Origin: Pseudomonadota bacterium
GTDB taxonomy: Bacteria; Pseudomonadota; Gammaproteobacteria; Burkholderiales; Rhodocyclaceae
Length of the DNA stretch: 57,341 bases
Reading direction: 5' to 3'
Assembly (NCBI GenBank): GCA_021849505.1
Contig: JAJZSW010000005.1
Span: 1 to 57,341, forward strand
Shown here piece after piece: positions 7,088 to 16,699 of this stretch (positions are counted from its first letter, which is position 1; every line of letters begins with the position of its first letter). The notes under the pieces are model-generated. The model made no database searches, was not told the DNA's origin, and saw only the letters and a list, made by a program, of their open reading frames with translations. Position numbers and translations under genes: made by a program.

Positions 7088-7314
7088 GCAGCCAGAGGCT
7101 CCATCCGTTTCACTTGGGCCAGCCGGGCGGCATAGGACAGGGCGGCAAGAATGTCCTCGCGCTGCAAGTCTTCGTAATCTTCGAGCACCTGCTCGATGCT
7201 CATGCCACCCGCCAGCAATTCGAGCAGATTTTCCACCGGATAGCGCAGGCCGCGTATGCAGGGCTTGCCATGGCAAATGGCCGGGTCGATGGTAATGCGT
7301 TCGCTAATGATCAT
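7084..7314 (-). CDS. DUF433 antitoxin
   Basis: A 76-residue protein with the DUF433 signature: ITIDPAICHGKPCIRGLRYPVENLLELLAGG and EQVLEDYEDLQREDILAALSYAA, a MerR/winged-helix-like DNA-binding fold. It is the partner of the DUF5615 protein encoded immediately downstream with a 4-base overlap. The pair is read in the same direction as fliE and sits between fliE and ycgR, inside a 23-bp direct repeat taken from the fliE 3' end. Confidence 0.88.
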   Translation of the reverse strand: MIISERITIDPAICHGKPCIRGLRYPVENLLELLAGGMSIEQVLEDYEDLQREDILAALSYAARLAQVKRMEPLAA

Positions 7315-7375
7315 CTCGCGCCCTTGTCAATGCGGGCAAGTGTAAGTCTGAAACCAAGGTCTTGGAAGAGATGCT

Positions 7376-7702
7376 TTAAACCGGCATGTTCATCACGTCC
7401 TGATAGGCCGTGACGAGCTTGTTCCTGACCTGCACCATCTGCTGGAACGAAAGGCTGGCTTTCTGCAGGTTGATCATCACGTCCTGCAGATTGACGTTCT
7501 CGTTGCCGACGACGAACTCGTTCTGGATCTGCCGCGCCTGCTGTTGCGCCGCATTCACCTGGTCGATGGCGGCCTTGAGCGCCTGGCCGAAGTCGGCACC
7601 GCCGGCAGCCGGCGCAGCGGTCGGCGACTTGCCCTGCGCGACCGCACTGGCAGCACGCAGTTCGGTGAGCATCTGTTCGAGATTGCCGGTGTCAATAGCC
7701 AT
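7376..7702 (-). CDS. fliE: hook-basal body protein FliE
   Basis: Connects the MS ring (FliF) to the proximal rod. 108 residues; the C-terminal half is strongly conserved (NVNLQDVMINLQKASLSFQQ, then QVRNKLVTAYQDVMNMPV). A good sigma-54 promoter at 7714-7729 would place transcription start about one base before the ATG, so either the mRNA is nearly leaderless or translation starts at an internal Met (M11). The last 23 coding bases are duplicated on the far side of the toxin-antitoxin cassette, and the stop codon is now TAA, supplied by the inserted side. Confidence 0.95.
   Translation of the reverse strand: MAIDTGNLEQMLTELRAASAVAQGKSPTAAPAAGGADFGQALKAAIDQVNAAQQQARQIQNEFVVGNENVNLQDVMINLQKASLSFQQMVQVRNKLVTAYQDVMNMPV
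7380..7402. repeat. 23-bp direct repeat, right copy (fliE 3' end)
   Basis: Identical to 6693-6715 and part of the present fliE gene. The two copies bound a 687-bp unit carrying the DUF433/DUF5615 pair. Confidence 0.9.
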
Positions 7703-7713
7703 GCGAGGTTTAT

Positions 7714-7729
7714 AGCAAAGCCTGTGCCG
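7714..7729 (-). promoter_or_regulatory. sigma-54 promoter of fliE
   Basis: Minus strand reads CGGCACAGGCTTTGCT: GG and GC separated by ten bases. Expected start of transcription near 7703, next to the fliE ATG at 7702. Confidence 0.65.
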
Positions 7730-7734
7730 GCTTG

Positions 7735-9152
<1,418 letters not shown>

Positions 9153-9153
<1 letters not shown>

Positions 9154-10046
9154 CAGGAGGACTCCGGGGGGGGTGCGTCAGCGCTGCCGCGACTGACGGT
9201 AAGAATGAATTCGGTGCCGGCACCGGGTTCGGATGTCACGTCGATGCCGCCGCCGTGCGCGCGCGCCACGCCGCGCGCGATCGCCAGCCCGAGGCCGGTG
9301 CCCTCGGCACGCGTGGTGAAGAAGGGCTCGAACAGGCGGGCGACGACATCCTGGGCCATGCCGCGGCCGTTGTCGCGAATGCCGAAAGCCAGTTGCTCGG
9401 CAGATGCCGTCACGCCAAGGCTGACTTTCGGAGAAGGAGATTCCGCCACTGCCTGCAGCGCATTCTCGATCAGGTTGGTCAGCGCCCCGGCGATGGCCTT
9501 GCGGTTGCCGATGATCACCAGACCCGCCGGCTCGGCCGTCAGTTCGAACGAGACCCCGCGCGCGCGCGCGAGCGGCTCGAAGGTATGCGCGAGCTCGCCG
9601 AGCAGGTCGGCGACCTCGAAGGGTTCGCGCCCGAGCACTTCGCCGCGCGCGAACAGCAACATGTCCTGGATCAGGCGCTCGAGGTGCTTGAGCCGGCCGA
9701 CGGTTTTCTGCGCGATGCCGACGCGGCTTGCTTCCGGCAAATCGGGGTTTTCGAGATTACCGGCATAGAGCAGCGCGGCGGCCAGCGGCGTGCGCAGCTG
9801 ATGGGCGAGCTGCGCGGCCATTTCGCCCATCGCCGTCAGGCGCTTGTTGCGCTCGGCTTCCTCGCGCAGGCGCTGCGTCTCGGCATTCGCGGCGGCCAGC
9901 TCGGCCGTCAGCGCCTCGACCTGCCGTTCCAGCGCGCCATAGGCCGTCGACAACTCCTCCGAAACCTGATTGAACAGGCGGAAAGCCTCGGCGAGACGCG
10001 CGGGATCCAGCGGGATTTCGGTGGCGGCGGGTGAGGTGTGATTCAT
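9153..10046 (-). CDS. flrB: flagellar sensor histidine kinase FlrB
   Basis: Soluble kinase that phosphorylates FlrC. With the ATG at 10046 it has 297 residues: a coiled-coil N-terminal region (EELSTAYGALERQVEALTAELAA), dimerisation/phospho-acceptor segment MAAQLAHQLRTPLAAAL with the active His, and an ATPase domain with N box NLIENALQA, G1 DNGRGM and G2 GTGLGLAIA. No membrane segment, as in FlrB/FleS. The frame stays open to 10166, but that extension is not family-like and runs through a decayed 24-bp repeat, so I prefer 10046; the ribosome site there is weak. Divergent from fliF. Confidence 0.92.
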
Positions 10047-10063
10047 CGGGAGGATGTTCGCAA

Positions 10064-10085
10064 AAAGTCGGCTCCGGCAATCCGG
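10064..10085 (+). repeat. decayed 24-bp repeat between flrB and fliF
   Basis: AAAGTCGGCTCCGGCAATCC resembles the consensus in its first half only. Listed as a possible remnant. Confidence 0.35.
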
Positions 10086-10115
10086 AGAATAGGGCCAGAA
10101 CAATAACCGAATTGG

Positions 10116-10130
10116 CGGCAATTTTTGCCG
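10116..10130. promoter_or_regulatory. CGGCAA-N3-TTGCCG palindrome (candidate FlrC site) at flrB/fliF
   Basis: CGGCAATTTTTGCCG, perfect 6-base arms, extended to GCGGCAA/TTGCCGC. It ends nine bases before the sigma-54 promoter of fliF and lies in the divergent region, so it could control both directions. Confidence 0.6.
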
Positions 10131-10138
10131 CTGCTTGC

Positions 10139-10154
10139 TGGAACCCGTCTTGCT
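10139..10154 (+). promoter_or_regulatory. sigma-54 promoter of the fliF operon
   Basis: TGGAACCCGTCTTGCT with GG-N10-GC, about 50 bases before the fliF ATG. Confidence 0.75.
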
Positions 10155-10202
10155 AGCCCAAGCCACAATCCGACAGCGTTCAACGGAGAACTTTTAGCGC
10201 AT

Positions 10203-11858
10203 ATGGCAAATCAGGCAAGCGCATCGCCGCCCCTCCCCTTCAGCCTGGGTGCTCTTTCCCAGCTCAACGCCCGCCAGAAGCTGATGGCGATGGCGATGGT
10301 CGCGTTCGCGATCGCGCTGCTCGTCGGCGCGTGGCTGTGGTCCAAGGAACCGCCCTACGGCGTGCTGTTCTCCAACCTCTCGGACCAGGATGGCGGCCAG
10401 ATCGTCGCCGCACTGCAACAGCAGAACGTCCCCTACAAGTTTTCCGAGGGCGGCGGTGCGATCCTCGTGCCGGTCAGCAAGGTACATGACGCCCGCCTCA
10501 AACTCGCGTCGCAGGGATTGCCCAAGGGCGGGCTGGTCGGCTTCGAACTGATGGAAAACCAGAAGCTCGGCACCAGCCAGTTCGCCGAACAGGTGAATTA
10601 CCAGCGCGGCCTCGAAGGCGAACTTGCGCGCTCGATCCAGACGCTCGGCGCGGTACGCGCCGCGCGCGTGCATCTGGCCATCCCCAAGCAGACCGCCTTC
10701 CTGCGCGACGAACTGAAGCCTTCGGCATCGGTATTGGTGAGCCTGCAGCCGGGCCGCACGCTCGATCCCGCGCAGGTCGCCGGCATCGTCCACTTGGTAT
10801 CGTCTTCAGTCCCGCAACTCGCACCTGGCAACGTCAGCGTGATCGACCAGGACGGCAAGCTGGTCTCCCAGCAACAGGACGGCCTCAGGAGCGACAACCT
10901 CAACCCGAGCCAGCTCGGCTACATAAAGGAAGTCGAGGCGCAATACGTCAAGCGCGTCGAGACGATTCTCGAACCGCTGCTCGGCAAGGGCAATTTCCGC
11001 ACCCAGGTCACGGCCGAGGTCGATTTCAACCAGGTCGATCAGGTCGAGGAAAGCTACCTCCCAAACCCGGCCCCCGATACCGCCATCCGCAGCCAGCAGA
11101 CCGCCGAAACCGGCGCGGGCTCCCCGCCGGCTCTGGGCGTGCCCGGCGCGCTGACGAATCAGGCGCCCGTCCCGGCCACCGCCCCGCTCACCAACCCGCA
11201 GGTCGGTGGCGTCGCGGGTGCAGGGGGTGGCGTGGGCCAGACCGGCAACTTTACACGCAACGCCACGATCAACTACGAGCTCGACAAGACCGTGCGCCAC
11301 ACGCGCGGCACGCCGGGCGGCGTCAAGCGCCTGTCGGTGGCCGTCGCCGTCAATCACAAGCGTCCGCCCGGCAACGATGGCAAGCCCGGCAAGGCGGTGC
11401 CGCCGACCGCCGAGGAACTGAGGCGCGTCAATGACCTCGTGCGCGAATCGGTCGGCTTCAGCGCAAAGCGCGGCGACACGATCAATGTCGCAGCCGCCAG
11501 CTTCGTGCAGAGCGAGGCCGAAGCCATCCCCGCTACGCCGCTCTGGAAAGACGCCTCGGTCATCGCTTTCGCCAAGGAAGCCGCGCAATACCTGATCTTC
11601 GCGCTCATCGCCTGGCTGGTCTGGAGCAAGCTGCTCAAACCCGTGTTCGAAATGTTCGCCGCTGCCGCCCAGCGCGCCGAAGCCGCGCGGAAAGCAGCTG
11701 CCGAAGCCGCCGGTGTCAGCGAAATCGCCCACCCCGGCGGCATCCATAACGGCCGCAACTTCGACGACAGGCTCAAGGGAGCGCGCGACACCGCGCACCA
11801 GGAACCCAAGCTCGTCGCCGAACTGATCAAGGAGTGGATGGGTGGCAGCGGGACCTGA
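10203..11858 (+). CDS. fliF: flagellar MS-ring protein FliF
   Basis: Inner-membrane ring that anchors the rotor and houses the export gate. 551 residues from the ATG at 10203 (GGAGAA upstream; an in-frame start at 10125 overlaps the promoter and is rejected). Membrane segment about 30-50 (LMAMAMVAFAIALLVGAWLW), then the ring-building motifs (PYGVLFSNLSDQDGGQIVAAL; VHLAIPKQTAFLRDELKPSA), a Pro/Ala/Gly-rich insert about 295-355, a second membrane segment (YLIFALIAWLVWSKLL) and a cytoplasmic C-terminus ending KEWMGGSGT that binds FliG. The last 17 bases overlap fliG. Confidence 0.97.
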   Translation: MANQASASPPLPFSLGALSQLNARQKLMAMAMVAFAIALLVGAWLWSKEPPYGVLFSNLSDQDGGQIVAALQQQNVPYKFSEGGGAILVPVSKVHDARLKLASQGLPKGGLVGFELMENQKLGTSQFAEQVNYQRGLEGELARSIQTLGAVRAARVHLAIPKQTAFLRDELKPSASVLVSLQPGRTLDPAQVAGIVHLVSSSVPQLAPGNVSVIDQDGKLVSQQQDGLRSDNLNPSQLGYIKEVEAQYVKRVETILEPLLGKGNFRTQVTAEVDFNQVDQVEESYLPNPAPDTAIRSQQTAETGAGSPPALGVPGALTNQAPVPATAPLTNPQVGGVAGAGGGVGQTGNFTRNATINYELDKTVRHTRGTPGGVKRLSVAVAVNHKRPPGNDGKPGKAVPPTAEELRRVNDLVRESVGFSAKRGDTINVAAASFVQSEAEAIPATPLWKDASVIAFAKEAAQYLIFALIAWLVWSKLLKPVFEMFAAAAQRAEAARKAAAEAAGVSEIAHPGGIHNGRNFDDRLKGARDTAHQEPKLVAELIKEWMGGSGT

Positions 11859-12849
11859 GGAAGGCCTCGAAAAGAGCGCGATGCTGCTGCTCTCGCTCGG
11901 CGAGGATGCGGCGGCGGAAGTGCTCAAGCACCTCGGCCCCAAGGAGGTGCAGAAACTCGGTCATGCCATGGCGCGCATCAAGTCGGTGCCGCGCGACAAG
12001 ATCGAGCAGCTGGTCGAGGAGGTCGAAGCGTATTCCATCAAAGGCGCCGGGCTCACGGCCGACGAAAACATGATCCGCGCCATGCTGACGAAGGCGCTCG
12101 GCGACGACAAGGCGGCCAACCTGATCGGCCGCATCCTGCAGGGCGGCGACACGGCCGGCATCGAGAGCCTGAAGTGGATGGATGCCGCGACGGTGGCCGA
12201 CCTGATCAAGAACGAGCATCCGCAGATCATCGCCACGATCCTCGTGCACCTCGAGTTCGACCATGCCGGGGAGATCCTCAAGCTGTTCACGGAACGGCTG
12301 CGCAACGACGTGCTGCTACGCATCGCCACGCTCGACGGCGTGCAGCCGGTCGCCCTACGCGAACTCAACGAAGCGATGATGCGCATGATGGCCGGCGCTT
12401 CCGCCAGCGTGAAGAAGGCCGCGATGGGCGGCATCCGCCACGCGGCGGAGATCCTCAACTTCGTCGGCCAGGCTGCCGAAACCTCGATCGTCGACAACGT
12501 GCGCGAATACGATCCCGATCTCGCGCAGAAGATCCTCGACGAGATGTTCGTCTTCGAGAACCTGATGGATGTCGATGATCGCGGCATCCAGCTGCTGTTG
12601 CGCGAAATCCAGTCCGATTCGCTGATCCTCGCGCTCAAGGGATCCTCGCCCGAACTGCGCGAGAAGATCTTCAAGAACATGTCGCAGCGCGCCGCCGAGA
12701 TGCTCAAGGAAGACCTCGAATCGAAAGGGCCGGTGCGGCTTTCCGAGGTCGAGGCCGAGCAGAAGGAGATCATCAAGATCGCGCGCCGCCTCGCCGACGA
12801 AGGCCAGATACAGCTCGGCGGCAAGGGTGCCGAAGACCAGATGATATGA
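11842..12849 (+). CDS. fliG: flagellar motor switch protein FliG
   Basis: Rotor protein that receives torque from the stators. 335 residues, GTG start at 11842 inside the end of fliF. The middle domain has the EHPQ motif (IKNEHPQIIATILVHL); the C-terminal torque helix carries the conserved charges (FENLMDVDDRGIQLLLREI, then ALKGSSPELREKIFKNMS). All parts of the family are present. Followed by fliH with a 4-base overlap. Confidence 0.97.
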   Translation: MAAGPEEGLEKSAMLLLSLGEDAAAEVLKHLGPKEVQKLGHAMARIKSVPRDKIEQLVEEVEAYSIKGAGLTADENMIRAMLTKALGDDKAANLIGRILQGGDTAGIESLKWMDAATVADLIKNEHPQIIATILVHLEFDHAGEILKLFTERLRNDVLLRIATLDGVQPVALRELNEAMMRMMAGASASVKKAAMGGIRHAAEILNFVGQAAETSIVDNVREYDPDLAQKILDEMFVFENLMDVDDRGIQLLLREIQSDSLILALKGSSPELREKIFKNMSQRAAEMLKEDLESKGPVRLSEVEAEQKEIIKIARRLADEGQIQLGGKGAEDQMI

Positions 12850-13502
12850 GCAAGCTTACCGCCTGGGAACGCTGGGAACTCGCCAGCTTCGACAACGGCA
12901 CGGCGGTCGCAGCCAACGGCGCGGCCATGCACGCCGCCGCTGCCGAAAAGACGAACGTACCGCTGGACCGCGCCGAGATCGAGCGCATCTGCGCGCAAGC
13001 GCGCGAAGACGGTTATCAGGCGGGTTACCAGGCCGGCCTGCAGATGGGCAAGCGCGATGGCTATGCTGCCGGACAGACTGCGGCAAAGGAAGAGGCAGCC
13101 CGCATCGGGAAGGCGGCGAACGAGCTCGACCAGGCCCTGCAGGAATTCGATCAGCAGGTCGCCGACGAACTGCTCGCCCTGGCCGTGGAAATCGCCCGCC
13201 AGGTCGTGCGCAAGGAAATTGCCGCGCGTCCGGAGACGATCCTCGGGATCGTCAACGAGGCGCTCACCTACCTGCCGCACCAGCATGCGGCGATCCACCT
13301 CAACCCCGAAGACGCCTCCCTCGTGCGTTCCTATCTGGGGGATGTCCTCACCCATGCCGGTCACCGGATTCTCGAAGAACCCACGCTCAAACGCGGCGAC
13401 TGCCTGCTGGAAGCCGGCGGCAGCCAGATCGATGCCAGCACCGCCACGCGCTGGCGCCGCGTGGTGGAGAGTCTCGGCAGCAACGCGCCCTGGGACAAGT
13501 AA
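12846..13502 (+). CDS. fliH: flagellar export ATPase regulator FliH
   Basis: Binds and restrains the FliI ATPase and docks it at FliN. 218 residues with an N-terminal coiled region containing GxxxG-like repeats (EDGYQAGYQAGLQMGKRDGYAAGQ), the hallmark of FliH, and a C-terminal domain (LLALAVEIARQVVRKEI) that contacts FliI. Overlaps fliG by four bases. A hairpin-rich element of about 85 bases separates it from fliI. Confidence 0.95.
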   Translation: MSKLTAWERWELASFDNGTAVAANGAAMHAAAAEKTNVPLDRAEIERICAQAREDGYQAGYQAGLQMGKRDGYAAGQTAAKEEAARIGKAANELDQALQEFDQQVADELLALAVEIARQVVRKEIAARPETILGIVNEALTYLPHQHAAIHLNPEDASLVRSYLGDVLTHAGHRILEEPTLKRGDCLLEAGGSQIDASTATRWRRVVESLGSNAPWDK

Positions 13503-13533
13503 TGGCCCCCCACGCTCATAAATTCAATTCACT

Positions 13534-13585
13534 GCCCCCCACCGGGGGGCGCCGCCTCTCTTGGGAGCGGCCCGTCGAGAGGCGG
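13534..13585. repeat. double-hairpin intergenic element (REP-like)
   Basis: Two perfect inverted repeats follow each other between fliH and fliI: GCCCCCC-ACC-GGGGGGC at 13534-13550 and CCGCCTCTC / GAGAGGCGG at 13552-13560 and 13577-13585. The second stem ends just before the fliI ATG. Similar C/G-rich intergenic elements are familiar from betaproteobacterial genomes; it may stabilise or attenuate the mRNA or affect fliI translation. Confidence 0.7.
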
Positions 13586-13587
13586 TA

Positions 13588-14997
13588 ATGGCTCCGTCGC
13601 CGCACTGCCAGGCATGGCGCGACCTGCTCGCCAACACCCGCACCCAACTGGCCGAGGTCGTGCCCTTCCAGACCAGCGGGCGGCTGACCCGCATCAGCGG
13701 CCTGGTGATGGAAGCCTCGGGCCTCAAGCTGCCGCTGGGTTCGAGCTGCCGCGTCCACGTACCGGGCGACGGCATGATTGAGGCCGAGGTGGTCGGTTTC
13801 GCCGGCGAGCGTCTCTACATGATGCCGACCGAGGATGTGTACGGCCTCGCGCCGGGTTCGCATGTCACGCCGCTGGAGATTCCCCCGCCGCCACCGAAGA
13901 TCGGCCAGGGTCCGCAACCTTTTCGCCGGGCCTTCGACCGGGCCAAGCACCTGCCCGTCGGCGAGCAATTGCTGGGACGTGTCGTGGATGGCAACGGCCG
14001 GCCGCTCGACAAACTCGGTCCGCTCGACAGCAAGCCGGCCCGCTCGCTCATCAGCCGGCCGTTCAACCCCCTGCAGCGCGCCCCGATCGCCCAGACGCTC
14101 GATGTCGGCATCCGCAGCATCAATACGCTGCTGACGATCGGCCGCGGGCAGCGGATGGGTCTGTTCGCCGGTTCCGGCGTCGGCAAGAGCGTGCTGCTGG
14201 GCATGATGGCGCGCTATACCGCCGCGGACATCATCGTGGTCGGGCTGATCGGCGAGCGCGGCCGCGAAGTCAAGGAATTCATCGAGCATAACCTCGGCGA
14301 CGCGGGACTCAAGCGCTCGGTCGTCGTCGCCGCGCCGGCAGACGTCAGTCCGCTGATGCGCCTGCAGGGCGCGTCCTACGCCACCTCGATCGCCGAATAC
14401 TTCCGCGATCAGGGCAAGCATGTGCTGCTGATCATGGACTCGCTGACCCGCTACGCGATGGCCCAGCGCGAGATCTCCCTCGCCGTCGGCGAGCCTCCGG
14501 TCACGCGCGGCTACCCGCCGAGCGTGTTCGCGCGCCTGCCGCAACTGGTCGAACGCGCCGGCAACGGACTGACGGGCGGCGGCTCGATCACCGCCTTCTA
14601 TACCGTGCTGACCGAGGGCGACGACCAGCAGGATCCGATCGCCGATGCCGCGCGGGCGATCCTCGATGGCCATATCGTGCTGAATCGCGCCCTGGCAGAT
14701 GCCGGCCACTATCCGGCCATCGACATCGAGCAATCGATCTCGCGCGCGATGACCAGCCTGATCACGCCCGTCCATCTCGACCGGGTGCGCCGCTTCAAGC
14801 AGCTGTATTCGCGTTATCAGCGCGCCCGCGACCTGTTGTCGGTCGGCGCCTACGTGCCGGGTTCCGATCCGGTCCTCGATCGCGCCATCGAGGTCCATGC
14901 GCCGATGGAAGCATTCTTGCAGCAAGGCATCGAGGAGCACGCCGATGTCAGACAAAGCCTGATCGACCTCAACACCCTGCTGCCGGAGGCTGCGTAA
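13588..14997 (+). CDS. fliI: flagellum-specific export ATPase FliI
   Basis: Hexameric ATPase energising substrate unloading at the export gate. 469 residues from the ATG at 13588; an in-frame TTG at 13561 would start inside a hairpin and is less likely. F1-beta-like core with P-loop [17 protein letters not shown], Walker [10 protein letters not shown], the arginine-rich [18 protein letters not shown] segment and the catalytic Glu of [10 protein letters not shown]. Full length. Confidence 0.96.
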   Translation: MAPSPHCQAWRDLLANTRTQLAEVVPFQTSGRLTRISGLVMEASGLKLPLGSSCRVHVPGDGMIEAEVVGFAGERLYMMPTEDVYGLAPGSHVTPLEIPPPPPKIGQGPQPFRRAFDRAKHLPVGEQLLGRVVDGNGRPLDKLGPLDSKPARSLISRPFNPLQRAPIAQTLDVGIRSINTLLTIGRGQRMGLFAGSGVGKSVLLGMMARYTAADIIVVGLIGERGREVKEFIEHNLGDAGLKRSVVVAAPADVSPLMRLQGASYATSIAEYFRDQGKHVLLIMDSLTRYAMAQREISLAVGEPPVTRGYPPSVFARLPQLVERAGNGLTGGGSITAFYTVLTEGDDQQDPIADAARAILDGHIVLNRALADAGHYPAIDIEQSISRAMTSLITPVHLDRVRRFKQLYSRYQRARDLLSVGAYVPGSDPVLDRAIEVHAPMEAFLQQGIEEHADVRQSLIDLNTLLPEAA

Positions 14998-15025
14998 GCG
15001 CCGCCTGGCTGGCTATACTTGGCCA

Positions 15026-15475
15026 ATGAACAAGCGCTTCAATCTGCAATCCCTGCAGGATCTTTCCAGCCTGCGCCTCGATCAGGCCACGCGTCAGCTG
15101 GGGCAGTTGATCGCCGGAGAAAAGCAAGATGAAGCGCGCCTCCAACTGCTCGTCCAGTATCGCCAGGAATATCAAGCACTGTTTCTGGAAGCCGCCGGCA
15201 AAGGACTGGCTCCCGGCAGCTGGCGCAACTATCAGACCTTTCTCGCCAAGCTCGACGAGGCGGTCGAGCAGGCGCGCACGATGGCAAACTCGGCAAAACA
15301 ACGCACCGCAGTCGGCCAGAAAAACTGGCTCGACAAGCGTGGCAAGCTCAAGGCCTACGATACGCTGGCACAACGTTTCCGTGCGCGCGTCGCCTATGAG
15401 GAATCGCGCCACGAGCAGAAGCAGGCGGATGAACACGCGGCCAGGTTTCTCGACAGGAGCACAAAGGAAGAATAG
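15026..15475 (+). CDS. fliJ: flagellar export chaperone escort FliJ
   Basis: Central-stalk protein of the FliI ring that also cycles export chaperones. 149 residues, entirely helical with long coiled-coil heptads (LDQATRQLGQLIAGEKQDEARLQ; ESRHEQKQADEHAAR). Sequence identity in this family is low; position directly after fliI, length and coiled-coil content support the call. It starts 28 bases after fliI. Confidence 0.92.
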   Translation: MNKRFNLQSLQDLSSLRLDQATRQLGQLIAGEKQDEARLQLLVQYRQEYQALFLEAAGKGLAPGSWRNYQTFLAKLDEAVEQARTMANSAKQRTAVGQKNWLDKRGKLKAYDTLAQRFRARVAYEESRHEQKQADEHAARFLDRSTKEE

Positions 15476-15481
15476 ATGCTT

Positions 15482-15496
15482 TGGCACGGTCCTTGC
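15482..15496 (+). promoter_or_regulatory. sigma-54 promoter of fliK and downstream genes
   Basis: TGGCACGGTCCTTGC, the best match to the RpoN consensus in the window, immediately after the fliJ stop. Expected start of transcription near 15508, 30 bases before fliK, so fliK-fliR can be transcribed apart from fliF-fliJ. Confidence 0.85.
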
Positions 15497-15537
15497 GTTG
15501 ATCGCCAGCAAACCATCACAACGCAAGGAATACCCCG

Positions 15538-16671
15538 ATGCCAGCCATGCCCCCCTCTGCCAGTGCGATTCCAGGTTTGGCCGCGCTTGCGGCCAAAGCC
15601 AACATCGGTGGAAAAGAGACCGGCCCTGCCGCTGTCGATCACGACAGCAATGATCGTTTTTCGGCCCATTTCCAGCGCCTGCTCGGCAAGCAGGCGGGCG
15701 GGCAGCCCCCGGCGGAAGCGCAGACCAGCCAGCCAAACCCGGGCACGCCTGGGGAGACGGTCGCCCCCGAACTCGCTGCGCTGCTACCTTTCATCGAGGC
15801 CCTGGGGCTGAACCCGGCAAGCGTTGCTGCACCGGCGACCGACATGCCGACGGCCATCCCGGAAACGTCTACGCACCTTGCTGTCATCGCCGCGGAAAAC
15901 AGCCTGCATGGCGCTCCGGCAATATCTGCCGCCAACCCGGGACCGCAAGGGGAGACGCGCGGACTCCCGTTCAACCTGGCGGTCCAGACAACCGGCGCCG
16001 CTGCGCCAAACGAGGCCCAGACCGTCCCCGGCAGCATCCTTCCCGTCCAGGGCGCCCCGGAGGATGATTTGTCTGCCGGTCGCGAGTTTTCCGCGCAACT
16101 GGTTGCCGCCATCGGCGCCAGCAAGGAGCAGGCGCTTACCCCGGGCAACATGGCTGCCGCGGTACAACAGGTGATCTCAAACCACTCCCCGGCGGCCAGC
16201 ACAGCCGCGTCCCATGCCGACCCGGTGGTCGCCAGGCCGGTCGGGTCGTCCGGCTGGGCCGAAGAAATCGGCAATCATGTCGTGTGGCTCGCCAACCGTT
16301 CGGAAAGCCGCGCCGAACTGGTGCTGACCCCGCCGCAGATGGGCCGCGTCGAAATCAGCCTCACCGTCAAGGGCGATCAGGCCGTGGCCAGTTTCGTGTC
16401 GAGCAACCCGGTAGTCCGCGAAGCACTGGAAGCGGCCCTGCCCAGGCTGCGCGAAGTCCTCGCCGATGCCGGCATCCAGCTGGGGCAAGCCCAGGTCGGC
16501 GCCGAAAACGCCCGACAATGGGCGCAGCAGGACAAACACGGGGATAATTCGGCTTCTGACCCTGCCCGCGCTGACCTTGGGGATACGGCAATATCTCCGG
16601 TTAGCTCAGGCAGCTTGTCAACATCACCGGGCCTCAAGGGAGGACGCGGACTTGTCGATGTATTTGCCTGA
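15538..16671 (+). CDS. fliK: flagellar hook-length control protein FliK
   Basis: Secreted ruler that triggers the export switch through FlhB when the hook is complete. 377 residues: a low-complexity Ala/Pro/Gly-rich N-terminal two-thirds and a C-terminal Flg_hook domain (ELVLTPPQMGRVEISLTVKGDQAVASF, then VREALEAALPRLREVLADAGIQL), the diagnostic FliK core. AAGGAA precedes the ATG. It has its own sigma-54 promoter. A second FliK-like gene lies at 4418. Confidence 0.94.
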   Translation: MPAMPPSASAIPGLAALAAKANIGGKETGPAAVDHDSNDRFSAHFQRLLGKQAGGQPPAEAQTSQPNPGTPGETVAPELAALLPFIEALGLNPASVAAPATDMPTAIPETSTHLAVIAAENSLHGAPAISAANPGPQGETRGLPFNLAVQTTGAAAPNEAQTVPGSILPVQGAPEDDLSAGREFSAQLVAAIGASKEQALTPGNMAAAVQQVISNHSPAASTAASHADPVVARPVGSSGWAEEIGNHVVWLANRSESRAELVLTPPQMGRVEISLTVKGDQAVASFVSSNPVVREALEAALPRLREVLADAGIQLGQAQVGAENARQWAQQDKHGDNSASDPARADLGDTAISPVSSGSLSTSPGLKGGRGLVDVFA

Positions 16672-16699
16672 ACCCGAATAATGCGGACAGGAGCGACCG

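Noticed and set aside
7585-7625. AAGTCGGCACCGCCGGC within fliE as a repeat copy
   Set aside because: Only the first eight or so bases match and the encoded GGADFGQAL is a normal FliE sequence.
10125-10202. Upstream extension of fliF
   Set aside because: It would begin before the sigma-54 promoter and its peptide has no FliF similarity.
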